Assembly (NCBI GenBank): GCA_020632915.1
Contig: JACKEP010000026.1
Location: forward strand, 1 to 64,000
DNA length: 64,000 nt
Direction: 5' to 3'
DNA from: Alphaproteobacteria bacterium
GTDB taxonomy: Bacteria > Myxococcota_A > UBA796 > GCA-2862545
The translations under genes were made by a program, and so were the position numbers. Position 1 is the stretch's first letter; the number at the start of each line of letters is the position of its first letter. The notes under the pieces were generated by a model. It made no database searches, was not told where the DNA came from, and saw only the letters and a list, made by a program, of their open reading frames with translations. Shown one piece after another: positions 16,522 through 25,565 of the stretch.

Positions 16522-18180
16522 ATGGGCGACGCCGCCGTGTCCATCGCCGACCTGCTCCGCCAGCGCGCCGCGGCCACGCCCGACGCAGTCGCCGTGCACT
16601 TCCCCGACCCCGTGCGCGCCGGGGTGCCGCCCCGGTGGACGTCGCTGACGTTCGCCGCGATCGACGCAGCGGCCGACGCGTACGCACGCGGCTTCGTGGC
16701 CGCCGGCATCCGCGCGGGCGATCGCGTCCTGCTCCTCGTGCGGCCGTCCTCCGACTTCTACGCTCTGGTCTTCGGCCTCGTGCGCACCGGGGCCGTGCCG
16801 GTGTTCATCGATCCGGGCATGGGACCGGCCAGCGCGCTGCGCTGCGTCACCAACATCGCGCCGGACGCGATGATCGCCATCCCGCCGGTGCACGTCGTCC
16901 GCACCTTCCACACCCGCCCGTTCCGCACCGTGCGCACGGCGATCACCGCGGGCCGCACGTGGTGGTGGGGGGGCCCCACGCTCAAGGACTGTGCGATGCC
17001 CGGCGACGGGCCGTTCCACGGTCCGCCCGTCCAGGCCGACGACGACGCGGTGATCGTGTTCACGTCCGGGTCCACCGGCACCGCCAAGGCCGTGTCGATG
17101 AGCCACCGCACGATGGCGGCGCGCGTGGCCCACATCCAGGCGCTGTTCGACCTGCAGCCCGGCGAGGTCATCCTGGAGACGCTGCTCGTCTACACCATGC
17201 TCGAGGTGTGCATGGGGCTGACGGTCGTGATCCCGCCGATGGACATCGCCCGGCCGGCCACGGTCGATCCCGCCGACGTCGTCACCACCTTCCAGCGCTT
17301 CGACCCCGCCATCGGCAGCGCGTCCCCCGTGGTGTGGCACAAGCTGGTGCGCCACTGCGTGCCCCAGGGGGTGCGCCTGTCGAGCCCGCGCATGCTGCTG
17401 ACGACCGCCGCGCCCATCCCTGTCGACCTCCACCGCCGCCTCGGCGAGGTCTTCCCGCCCGGGGTCGAGCTGTTCACGCCGTACGGCGCCACGGAGGCGT
17501 TGCCGATCGCGCGGATCGGCAGCGCGGAGATCCTCGGCGACACAGCCGAACGCACGGGGCGCGGGGCCGGCACGTGCGTCGGCGCGCTCGCGCCCGGGAT
17601 CGACGTGCGCATCGTGGATCTCGTCGACGGACCGATCGCCACGATGGCCGACGCACGCGTCCTGCCCGTCGACGCGATCGGCGAGATCGTGGTCCGCGGC
17701 GACGGCGTGAGCCGGGCCTACCGCAACAGCCCCGCCGGCAACGCCGCCGCGAAGATCGCCGACGGCGACGACGTCTGGCACCGCATGGGCGACCTCGGCT
17801 ACCTCGACGACGCCGGCCGCCTCTGGTTCTGCGGCCGCACCACCCACCGCGTGGAGAGCCGCGACGGCCGGATCCCCGCGGTGTGCGTCGAGGGCATCTT
17901 CAACGTCCACCCCGACGTCTTCCGCACCGCGCTCGTCGGCGTCGGCCCTGCGGGCGCCGAGGTCCCCGTGCTGTGCGTCGAGCTGGAGGCCGGCCGCGGC
18001 TGGTCGCCCGGTCAGGAGAAGGCGCTGCTCGCGCTCGCCGACGACACCCCGTACGCCGGGGTGGTGCGCCGGGTGCTCGTGCACCCGAGGTTCCCCACCG
18101 ACACCCGCCACAACAGCAAGATCCGGCGGGAGGACCTCAAGGTGTGGGCCGAGCGCCAGTCGGGGGTCGCCACGCGCTGA
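16522..18180 (+). CDS. OleC-like AMP-dependent ligase (beta-lactone synthetase family)
   Basis: The 552-aa product resembles OleC, the enzyme that turns a beta-hydroxy acid into a beta-lactone in long-chain olefin synthesis. OleC-like marks are VPVFIDPGMG near residue 95, FTSGSTGTAKAV (P-loop from about 180), PYGATEALPIA (about 320-330) and the ending RHNSKIRREDLKVWAE, which carries the C-terminal Lys. The usual partners OleA (thiolase), OleB (hydrolase) and OleD (SDR) are not adjacent, although two SDRs lie in the operon at 4310-7041. It may therefore be a free-standing ligase or make a beta-lactone natural product. It is divergent from the flavoprotein gene. The family call is by motif recall, fairly sure; the reaction is less so. 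Confidence 0.78.
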   Translation: MGDAAVSIADLLRQRAAATPDAVAVHFPDPVRAGVPPRWTSLTFAAIDAAADAYARGFVAAGIRAGDRVLLLVRPSSDFYALVFGLVRTGAVPVFIDPGMGPASALRCVTNIAPDAMIAIPPVHVVRTFHTRPFRTVRTAITAGRTWWWGGPTLKDCAMPGDGPFHGPPVQADDDAVIVFTSGSTGTAKAVSMSHRTMAARVAHIQALFDLQPGEVILETLLVYTMLEVCMGLTVVIPPMDIARPATVDPADVVTTFQRFDPAIGSASPVVWHKLVRHCVPQGVRLSSPRMLLTTAAPIPVDLHRRLGEVFPPGVELFTPYGATEALPIARIGSAEILGDTAERTGRGAGTCVGALAPGIDVRIVDLVDGPIATMADARVLPVDAIGEIVVRGDGVSRAYRNSPAGNAAAKIADGDDVWHRMGDLGYLDDAGRLWFCGRTTHRVESRDGRIPAVCVEGIFNVHPDVFRTALVGVGPAGAEVPVLCVELEAGRGWSPGQEKALLALADDTPYAGVVRRVLVHPRFPTDTRHNSKIRREDLKVWAERQSGVATR

Positions 18181-18189
18181 TCGGGCCCG

Positions 18190-21100
18190 TCAGTCGGCCA
18201 CGTCGGGGCGCTTGTCCTGCTGGTACTCGGCCAGGTTGGTGCGTCCGTCGCCGTCGAGATCGCCCCCGCCGTCGTCCACCGTGCGGTCGAGGCCGAAGCG
18301 GACCTCCCACCCGTCGCTCATGCCGTCGCCATCCGCGTCCACGCCGTCGAGGCCCGCGAACGCGGGCGCACTGGCGCCGCCCGCGGGTCCGAGGCCGGCC
18401 CGCGAGGCATCGGGATCGCGGCGATCGGGGTGACCGCCGTCGCGAAGCGCCGAGCCCGGGCGCAGCGTCCACACGTCGTCGGTCGGATCCCCGTCGTCGG
18501 TGCGGTGGAGCACGTCGGGGGCCACGGTCCACACCTCGGGCGGTGCGATCGACGGGTCGGACCACAGCGCCCCGGTGTTGTCCCAGAACAGCGGGTAGAG
18601 CACGAACAGGTTCGCCCCGCCGTCGAGCAGCGTGGCGCCCTGGTTGCCGACGAACAGGTCGTCGAAGAAGTGCAGCCGACCGCGATCGACCTGCACGACG
18701 CTGGCGGTGGCGACGTTGTCGGCCAGGACGAGCTGGTCGAAGATGCCCTGGAACACCACGCCTGTGGAGCCGTGCCACCACAGCGCGGCCCCATCCGCGG
18801 CCGTGTTGGACGCGAGCACGCTGTTCGTGATCACCACGCTCTGCGCCAGCGTGTCGGCGTAGATCGCGCCGCCGTCGCGCGAGGCGTCGTTGCGCAGCAG
18901 CCGGGCGTCGACCAGGGAGACGTCGGACTGGTCGATGTACAGGCCGCCACCGTCGTGGGCGGTGTTGCCGTCGACGGTGACCCGCGCGCCCTGCAGCGTG
19001 CAGCCGAGGAGCCAGATGCCGCCGCCGTCGGTGGACGCGCGGTTGTCGCGCACGACGACGTCGGTCAGCGCCACCACCGGCGGCTCGGTGGGCCCGCCCC
19101 CGGCCGTGCACTCGGGCTCCACGTCGCCAGCCTGGCAGGCCCGACACCAGATGCCGCCACCGGCCCCGGTGACGTCGCCGCCGGTGATCGTGAGCTGACG
19201 GAGGTCGAGGGTGCGGTGATCGTCCCACACCACCACGCGATCGTTGGGCGCGGCCTCGATCACGACGTCGTCGGGATCCCCCAGGCCGACGATCGTCAGG
19301 TCGCGCAGGGAGGACGTGATGGGGCCCCTGTGGGTGCCCGGGCGCAGCCCGATCGTGTCACCGCTGACCGCGCCCGCGAGTGCGGCCGCCAGCGTGGGGG
19401 CGTCGTCGGGCACCACGGTCATCGGAGGCACGCCGACTGTCCACGCGCCCCGCCACTGGCGCGTGCCGTCGCTGACGACCAGACCCACCTGCCAGGCGCC
19501 CTCGGCCGACACGGTGAGCTCGGCGATCGCCTCGTTCGCGCGGGACAGGGACCCGCTGGCGCCGGCGGGCGGGGTCATCGTCCACTGCCAGGAGAGCGCG
19601 TCGCCGTCGGGATCGTAGGACGCGCTGGCGTCGAGCGTGACGATCGTCCCCCGCAGCGCGCGGCCGGGGACGTCGACCACGCCCACCGGCCAGTGGTCGG
19701 CGGCGAGGCGCGGATCCGTGCCCGCGGTCACCTCGGCGCCGTCGTTCGTGCCGTCCCCGTCCGTGTCGGGTCGGCCCGGGTCGGTGCGCGCGGCCTGCTC
19801 GCCGGCGTTGTCGAGGCCGTCCCCGTCCGGATCGAGATCGGCGTCGTCCTGCCACGGGTGCAGGCCCCAGCGGACCTCCCACGGATCGAGCAGGCCGTCG
19901 CCGTCGTCGTCGCGGGTGTAGCCGTCGTTCCACCCCGGGCCGGCCTCGGCACCGCCGTAGGCGCCCAGATCGGCGCGCGTGCCGTCCGGATCCCGATCGC
20001 CGGCCTCGCCGGCGTCGCGGGCCACCGAGTGGGGGCCGAGCCGCAGGTCCCAGGTGCGCGGGTCGGCGTCGGGGTCGACGTAGACCAGATCCATGTCGCC
20101 GCGGATGCCGGCGACGTCGTAGTCACGGCGCAGCTCGCGGTCGCCGTTGTCCTCGTAGCCGGTGGCCGTCGCGTCGATGATCGCGTCGAAGTCGTCGAAC
20201 AGCACCTGCTCGTCGATCTGGTCGTGGCCGACGAACAGGCAGTTCGTCAGGTAGGCCTCCGTCTCGGGCATGGCGTAGATCGCCGACCCGAGCGAGCCGT
20301 CCTGGCCCGGGTAGATCGCGTCGAACTGCACGTCGTTGCGCACGAACGTGAGGTGGTCGAACACGGCGACCCCGCCGGTGCCCGCGGTGGCCTGCTTGCG
20401 CAGGATGACGGCGCCGCCGTCGTCGTAGGCCGAGTTGCCCGCGAACACCGACGCCGTCAGCGTGGCGAGCCCGGACCGCACCACCATGCCGCCACCGTCG
20501 TACAGGGCGAAGTTGTCGCGCACGTCGACGCGCACGCCGGTGAGCTCACCGCCCTGGTCGACGTGGATGCCGCCGCCGTCGAGGCCGGCCGTGTTGCCGG
20601 CGACGAGGGTGTCCTCCAGGGTGAGCGTGCCGCCCGGCTTGACCTCCAGGCCACCGCCCCAGCCCGAGTTGGCGTTGCCCTCGACACAGAGCTGGGTGCC
20701 GGTGACCGGCCCGCGGACGTGCAGCCCCGCGATCGAGCCGCCCGCGATCGTCAGCGCCGTCACCGTGCCGCCGTCCATCGTCAGCGTGGTGCCGAGGCCG
20801 TCGCCGTACAACACCGTGCGACCGCACCCCTCACCGGCGAGCACGACGTCGTGGCCGGTGAGGTCGACCAGGCCCGGGTAGATCCCGGCCGCGAGCTGGA
20901 TGACGTCGCCGTCGCCCGCGATCGCGAGCGCGGCGTCCAGGTCGGCCACGTGATCCGGCACGGCGATCTCGTCGACGAAGCCGTCACAGTCGTCGTCCTC
21001 GCCGTTGCCGTCGAGCTCGGCGGCGTCGGGCGACACACCGGCGTCGGTGTCGTCGCAGTCCCGCGCGTTGTCGGCGACGCCGTCGGCCGTGCCGCACCCC

Positions 21101-21741
21101 GGGACCCGCACGGCCGGATCGCCGTACCCGTCCCCGTCGACGTCGGCCCACAGCAGCCGGGCGGTCAGGTCCTCGTCGACGGCGCGGTCGCAGTCGTTGT
21201 CGATGCCGTCACACACCTCGGGTGCGCCGGTCCACGCGGCCGGCTCGTCGGGATCGCAGTCGTCGTCGAGGCGGCTGTAGCCGTCGGGCACGTAGCAGCC
21301 GGTGACCGTGTCGCCGGGCACCCCGTGCCCGTCACCGTCGGCGTCGGCGTAGAACGTCGACGTCACGTCCTCGTCGACCGTGCCGTCGCAGTCGTTGTCC
21401 TTGCCGTCGCACACCTCGGCGGCGCCGGGCTTGGACAGCGCGTCGAGGTCGTCGCAGTCGTCGCTGTTGTCGACGCCGTCGTCGGGCATCGTGCACACGC
21501 GACGGGCGCGCGCCGGGTCGCCGAACCCGTCACCGTCGCGGTCCTGCCAAGCCACGAACGCGACGTCCTCGTCGATCTGGCCGTTGCAGTCGTTGTCCTT
21601 GCCGTCGCACACCTCGTCGACACCCGGGTGCACGAACCCGTCGGCGTCGTCGCAGTCGCGCCCGGCGACGAAGCCGTCACCGTCCGCGTCGGTGCACCCT
21701 GCCAGCGCGAACGCCACCCCGCACCACAGCACGCGACGCAT
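18190..21741 (-). CDS. Large lipoprotein with MopE-type repeats, two beta-helix blocks and a PKD-like domain
   Basis: The 1183-aa surface protein starts with a lipoprotein signal ending in FALAGC (Cys16). Then come three to four MopE-type repeats with CDGKDNDCNGQIDED-like motifs and DxDGDG loops, probably binding metal ions. A first right-handed beta-helix block follows (repeated N-G-G-G-I/M patterns, about 270-560), then DxDxDG thrombospondin-3-like loops, a PKD-like domain (LDASASYDPDGDALSWQW), a second beta-helix block and a final DADGDGMSDGWE loop pair. Such proteins sit on the outer membrane of Myxococcota; the role is unknown (polymer binding or adhesion are guesses). The ATG at 21741 has GGAGGAGACGGG before it; an earlier ATG at 21858 adds no signal peptide and is rejected. 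Confidence 0.85.
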   Translation of the reverse strand: MRRVLWCGVAFALAGCTDADGDGFVAGRDCDDADGFVHPGVDEVCDGKDNDCNGQIDEDVAFVAWQDRDGDGFGDPARARRVCTMPDDGVDNSDDCDDLDALSKPGAAEVCDGKDNDCDGTVDEDVTSTFYADADGDGHGVPGDTVTGCYVPDGYSRLDDDCDPDEPAAWTGAPEVCDGIDNDCDRAVDEDLTARLLWADVDGDGYGDPAVRVPGCGTADGVADNARDCDDTDAGVSPDAAELDGNGEDDDCDGFVDEIAVPDHVADLDAALAIAGDGDVIQLAAGIYPGLVDLTGHDVVLAGEGCGRTVLYGDGLGTTLTMDGGTVTALTIAGGSIAGLHVRGPVTGTQLCVEGNANSGWGGGLEVKPGGTLTLEDTLVAGNTAGLDGGGIHVDQGGELTGVRVDVRDNFALYDGGGMVVRSGLATLTASVFAGNSAYDDGGAVILRKQATAGTGGVAVFDHLTFVRNDVQFDAIYPGQDGSLGSAIYAMPETEAYLTNCLFVGHDQIDEQVLFDDFDAIIDATATGYEDNGDRELRRDYDVAGIRGDMDLVYVDPDADPRTWDLRLGPHSVARDAGEAGDRDPDGTRADLGAYGGAEAGPGWNDGYTRDDDGDGLLDPWEVRWGLHPWQDDADLDPDGDGLDNAGEQAARTDPGRPDTDGDGTNDGAEVTAGTDPRLAADHWPVGVVDVPGRALRGTIVTLDASASYDPDGDALSWQWTMTPPAGASGSLSRANEAIAELTVSAEGAWQVGLVVSDGTRQWRGAWTVGVPPMTVVPDDAPTLAAALAGAVSGDTIGLRPGTHRGPITSSLRDLTIVGLGDPDDVVIEAAPNDRVVVWDDHRTLDLRQLTITGGDVTGAGGGIWCRACQAGDVEPECTAGGGPTEPPVVALTDVVVRDNRASTDGGGIWLLGCTLQGARVTVDGNTAHDGGGLYIDQSDVSLVDARLLRNDASRDGGAIYADTLAQSVVITNSVLASNTAADGAALWWHGSTGVVFQGIFDQLVLADNVATASVVQVDRGRLHFFDDLFVGNQGATLLDGGANLFVLYPLFWDNTGALWSDPSIAPPEVWTVAPDVLHRTDDGDPTDDVWTLRPGSALRDGGHPDRRDPDASRAGLGPAGGASAPAFAGLDGVDADGDGMSDGWEVRFGLDRTVDDGGGDLDGDGRTNLAEYQQDKRPDVAD

Positions 21742-21905
21742 CCCGTCTCCTCCGATGGGACACTCTGCCCCGCCGCAGGCCGCGATGTCCAGGGGCGCAT
21801 GCACCGTGACACGCCGGTCGGACCGCGTGGAACCGCACGGCAACCCAAGCGCATTCAACCGTTGCTTCCTCGCTTTTCATCCCCTGCAACGACGGCGCGC
21901 ACCGG

Positions 21906-21934
21906 TTGACACGTCGGATGGGTTGTTGTAGACC
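21906..21934 (+). promoter_or_regulatory. Sigma-70 promoter of the HxsB-like gene
   Basis: A perfect TTGACA (21906-21911) and TAGACC (21929-21934) are separated by 17 bp. This is the best-looking promoter in the window. It would give a leader of about 55 bases before the GTG at 21998. The rest of the 256-bp divergent region shows no other clear element. Confidence 0.72.
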
Positions 21935-21997
21935 CCCACACCTGCACGCGCGCGCTGCGACCGGACGCTCGCAGCCGCCGCCCTGGAGGAGTCCGCC

Positions 21998-23332
21998 GTG
22001 ACCACGACCCACACCGTCTCCGTGACCCGACGCCCCGTCGATGCCGAGCAGCTCGGCTACTTCCGCTTCGGCGACGTCGCCGGCGGCGTCCTCGTCACCA
22101 ACGAGCTGGGCGAGTGGCACCACCTCGACGCCGACACCTTCCGCGCGCTCCTGGCCGGCGGCCTCGACGCCGATCACGCGGAGCACGCCGCCCTGTCGGC
22201 CAAGGGCTTCCTTCGCGCGAGCGTCGACCCCGATCACGTCGCGTCCGGTCTGAAGCGCCGCAAGAAGTTCGTGGGCCTCGGCCCCGCCGTGCACGTGCTG
22301 CACCTGGCCGACGCCCACGGCACGCTGTCGGTCCAGACGGCCAAGGACATCGTCGACTTCGCGATGCTGTCCACCTCCAGCGCGCTCGAGCTGCGGTTCG
22401 TCCCCGGGGACGACGCCGTCGACCTCGACACCCTCGGCTTCCTCGTGCAGTACAGCACCGAGAAGAACCGCTACGAGGGCAAGGCGATCACGTGGCGCCT
22501 CGACGCCGATCCCGCGGCCCTCGACGACGCCGCCGTGGCGTGGCTGGTCGACAAGCGGTTCAAGGTGCGCGCCACGCTCACCGGCACGTCGCTGTCCGAG
22601 GCCGCGCTCGCCCGCATCGGCGCCCTGCACCAGGCCGCCGCCGCCAAGAAGCGCGACGGCTGGTCGGTGGACGTCGACGTCGTGGTCGACGCCGGCAACG
22701 TGGGCCAGCTCGGCGCCATCGCCGACTACCTCTCCGGCCACGGGATCCGCCGCTTCCGGCTCAGGCCCGTGCTCGACGGCGACGCCGCGGTCTCGCTCGA
22801 CGCCTGGGCCGCCGGCTACCGCGCTGCGCTGCTGCGGGTGCTGGCGTGGTCCGGTCCCGACGCGAGCGTCGAGGAGCTCACCGCCACGATGGCCACGCGC
22901 GCGCTCACCACCGACGCCGCCCCCGACGTCGAGATCCGGTCGCCCTCGGGCTTCGGTGCGGGCCTCATCGTCTACGACACCCAGGGCCACCTCTTCCCGT
23001 CCGAGCACGGCCGCCTGGCCGACGACGCCGAGATGTGGCAGCTCGGCCGCGCGGGCGAGACGGCCTACCGGGAGGCCACCACCCACCCCACGCTGCGCGC
23101 ACTCGCCGTTGCCAGCCTGCTGGAGTGCCTGCCCACCTTCGCCGACCACTGGGCCACGCCCTACCTGGGCGTCGACCCGCTCGCGGAGTGGGCGGACACC
23201 GGCGACGTCTTCGCCAAGGCCCCCACCTCCCACCACGTCGCGGCCCAGCTCGCCGCGCTCGAGGCGGTGTTCGAGGTGCTCGTGGGGGGCGACGAGGCCG
23301 CGATCGCCCGGCTCAAGGAGCTGGTGGCCTGA
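21998..23332 (+). CDS. HxsB-like radical SAM/SPASM homologue without cluster cysteines (probable pseudoenzyme)
   Basis: The 444-aa protein follows the layout of the HxsB maturases of the His-Xaa-Ser system, as recalled from the family. The N-terminal part (YFRFGDVAGGVLVTNELGEW, 21-40) matches the HxsB start. Residues 130-196 keep the spacing of the GGEP strand and the TNxxxL...SLDG region (LELRFVPGDD, KAITWRLDADPAALDD, KVRATLTGT). The C-terminal part (FPSEHGRLADDAEMWQLG, then YLGVDPLAEWADTGDVFAK) tracks the SPASM end, where HxsB has YCGxDPxxxYxxxGDIxG. However, CxxxCxxC is absent (HLADAHGTL stands there), the SPASM cysteines are replaced, and the protein holds one Cys (377). It cannot bind the SAM cluster in the normal way. 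GGAGGA precedes the GTG. It probably acts as a binding protein, not an enzyme. Confidence 0.7.
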   Translation: MTTTHTVSVTRRPVDAEQLGYFRFGDVAGGVLVTNELGEWHHLDADTFRALLAGGLDADHAEHAALSAKGFLRASVDPDHVASGLKRRKKFVGLGPAVHVLHLADAHGTLSVQTAKDIVDFAMLSTSSALELRFVPGDDAVDLDTLGFLVQYSTEKNRYEGKAITWRLDADPAALDDAAVAWLVDKRFKVRATLTGTSLSEAALARIGALHQAAAAKKRDGWSVDVDVVVDAGNVGQLGAIADYLSGHGIRRFRLRPVLDGDAAVSLDAWAAGYRAALLRVLAWSGPDASVEELTATMATRALTTDAAPDVEIRSPSGFGAGLIVYDTQGHLFPSEHGRLADDAEMWQLGRAGETAYREATTHPTLRALAVASLLECLPTFADHWATPYLGVDPLAEWADTGDVFAKAPTSHHVAAQLAALEAVFEVLVGGDEAAIARLKELVA

Positions 23333-23497
23333 GGCGCTCGGGTGGCCGCCGTCACCGCACGGTCACCCAGGCCCCGCGCCGCGTGGCCCACGCCGAGGCA
23401 GCGCGGTAGGTGGCGCCACGTCGGATCCGGCGACGATCCTTCCGGTCGTGATCCCTGCCACACGGCGGGCACATCGCAGGCCGATCCGTGCCGGTTC

Positions 23498-23506
23498 TGG
23501 TACACT
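23498..23506 (+). promoter_or_regulatory. Extended -10 promoter element
   Basis: TGGTACACT (an extended -10, TGn plus TACACT) lies 34 bases before the ATG of the second MopE-repeat gene. No good -35 is seen, as is common for extended -10 promoters. Confidence 0.4.
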
Positions 23507-23539
23507 GCTGGTTCGTCGCGACCTCACCGAGAAGGTTCC

Positions 23540-25546
23540 ATGGGCAACACCCTCCGCTGGCTCCCCCTCCTCGCCACCCTCGCCGCCTGTGGCCCGACCG
23601 GCGTGGAGTTGATCGATCAGGACGGCGACGGCTGGTACCTCAACGACCCCAACCCGGAGTACGTCGACTGCAACGACACGCCGGTGGTGGGCCTGATGGT
23701 GCGCCCGAAGGGCCAGGCCGAGGTGTGCGACGGCCTCGACAACGACTGTGACGGTGTGGTCGACGAGGACGACGCCGAGGGCGCGCTCGAGTGGTGGCCC
23801 GACGACGACGAGGACGGCTTCGGCAAGCGCGTCGAGAACCCGAAGATCGCCTGCAACCTGCCCCGCGGCTACAGCGCCAACCGCAAGGACTGCAACGACT
23901 CCGACCCGTTCATCTACCCGAACGCGCCCGAGCGCTGCAACGCCCTCGACGACGACTGCGACATCGACGTCGACGAAGGGTTCGACCTCGACGCCATCTG
24001 GCACGCCGACGCCGACCGCGACGGCTACGGCAGCCTCGTGGTGGTGGGCACCGGCTGCGCCGAAGAGGCCGGCTGGGTCCGCACCGCCACCGACTGCAAC
24101 GACTTCAACGCCCGCGTCCACCCCGAGGCCGCAGAGATCTGCGACGGCATCGACAACGACTGCGACCGTCTCATCGATCAGAACGATCCCGACGTCACCG
24201 GCACGCGCACCTGGTTCGCCGACGACGACGGCGACGGCTACGGCACGCTGCTCACCACCCAGGACCGCTGCTGGTTCTCGCCTCCTGGCGAGGGCTGGGT
24301 CTCGAACGACGACGACTGCAACGACGCCGACCCGCTCCAGAGCCCCGAGTCGATCTGGTACCGCGACGCCGACCACGACGGCTTCGGCAAGCCGGGCGTC
24401 ACGTGGCCCCTCGGCGCGGCCGAGCCGACGCCCCAGTGCTGGCAGCCCATCGGCTTCGCCCTCAACCAGGACGACTGCGACGACACGGACCCCGAGTCGT
24501 TCGACACCGCCCTGTGGTTCGCCGACGCCGACTCCGATGGCTACGGCTTCCCGCTCCCGGTCTGGCAGGGCTGCGGCCGCCAGCCCGGGTGGGTGTCGCG
24601 CGCCGGCGACTGCGCCGACCACGACCCCACGCGCAACCCCGACGTCCTCGAGGTCTGCGACGGCATCGACAACGACTGCGACAACCTGATCGACGACGCC
24701 GACGACAGCGTGGCCGACCCGCAGATCTGGTTCCGCGACAACGACCAGGACGGCTACGGCGTGAACTTCGCCGCCGTGGAGTCGTGCGAGGCCCCCACGG
24801 GCTTTGCCGCCCAGCTCGGCGACTGCGACGACAACGACCCGCGCCTGAACCCCGGCACCGTGTGGTACCGCGACGCCGACCGCGACGGCTACGGCGATCC
24901 GGCCAACCCCTCGGCCGCCACCACCTGCGACGTCGTGCCCGGCCACGTGCCCAACGCCGACGACTGCGACGACACCGACTACTACCGCAACGACTACACG
25001 CCCTGGTACCCCGACATGGACGGCGACGGCCTGGGCATCGGCAACGTGGTGGTCGACCAGGGCTGCCTCGACGGCACCGAGGGCATCGCGCCCGAGACGG
25101 GCGACTGCAACGACGACGACCCCCTCGAGAACGGTGGCGGCTGCTTCGGCCCGGCGCTGGGCATGGTGAGCGTCGTCGCCCACGTCGATCGCGACTACCT
25201 CGGCTTCAGCCTCCGCATGGTGTGCGACAACTTCACGGCGTTCACGCAGTTCCCGTACCTGATGTCCGCCGCCGATCGCAGCACCACCGTCACGCGCACC
25301 GACATCATCCCGGCCTTCGACACCTGCCAGTTCACGCTGAGCGGGCCCGGGTCCGACTTCAGCGGCGACGGCCTGTGGGGTGCCGACGTCGTCGTGTGCG
25401 GCCAGACCATCGGCACGGTGGTGGGCGGCGGGCGCCAGAGCCCCCGGTTCGAGATTCCCCGGTGCTCGGGCTGCACCGACCCGGCGGCCACCAACTACGA
25501 CCCGACGGCGATCATCTCGACGAACGCCGAGAGCTGCCTGTACTGA
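23540..25546 (+). CDS. Lipoprotein made of MopE-type metal-binding repeats
   Basis: The 668-aa lipoprotein has a signal ending LLATLAAC (Cys17). Residues about 25-535 are roughly nine repeats of 55-60 residues, each with W(Y/F)xDxDxDGYG, an intervening Cys, and DCNDxDPxxxPxxxExCDGxDNDCD. These are MopE-type putative metal-binding motifs, with paired cysteines likely oxidised outside the cell and Asp-rich loops suited to calcium. A globular part follows, and the last 25 residues form the CSGCTDPAATNYDPTA module found at the end of other secreted bacterial proteins. GAGAAGG precedes the ATG. The gene lies 19 bases before the HExxH protein gene, so the two may be co-transcribed. Function unknown; surface metal binding is the reasonable guess. 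Confidence 0.85.
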   Translation: MGNTLRWLPLLATLAACGPTGVELIDQDGDGWYLNDPNPEYVDCNDTPVVGLMVRPKGQAEVCDGLDNDCDGVVDEDDAEGALEWWPDDDEDGFGKRVENPKIACNLPRGYSANRKDCNDSDPFIYPNAPERCNALDDDCDIDVDEGFDLDAIWHADADRDGYGSLVVVGTGCAEEAGWVRTATDCNDFNARVHPEAAEICDGIDNDCDRLIDQNDPDVTGTRTWFADDDGDGYGTLLTTQDRCWFSPPGEGWVSNDDDCNDADPLQSPESIWYRDADHDGFGKPGVTWPLGAAEPTPQCWQPIGFALNQDDCDDTDPESFDTALWFADADSDGYGFPLPVWQGCGRQPGWVSRAGDCADHDPTRNPDVLEVCDGIDNDCDNLIDDADDSVADPQIWFRDNDQDGYGVNFAAVESCEAPTGFAAQLGDCDDNDPRLNPGTVWYRDADRDGYGDPANPSAATTCDVVPGHVPNADDCDDTDYYRNDYTPWYPDMDGDGLGIGNVVVDQGCLDGTEGIAPETGDCNDDDPLENGGGCFGPALGMVSVVAHVDRDYLGFSLRMVCDNFTAFTQFPYLMSAADRSTTVTRTDIIPAFDTCQFTLSGPGSDFSGDGLWGADVVVCGQTIGTVVGGGRQSPRFEIPRCSGCTDPAATNYDPTAIISTNAESCLY

Positions 25547-25565
25547 GCCCGGTCGCCGTCGCCGC

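Noticed and set aside
15471..18830. Frame of 1119 codons on the plus strand across three genes
   Set aside because: Runs antisense to the flavoprotein, then out of frame in the OleC-like gene; low-complexity Arg/Pro/Ala translation.
21998..23332. Active radical SAM enzyme
   Set aside because: The CxxxCxxC motif is absent and only one Cys exists in the whole protein.
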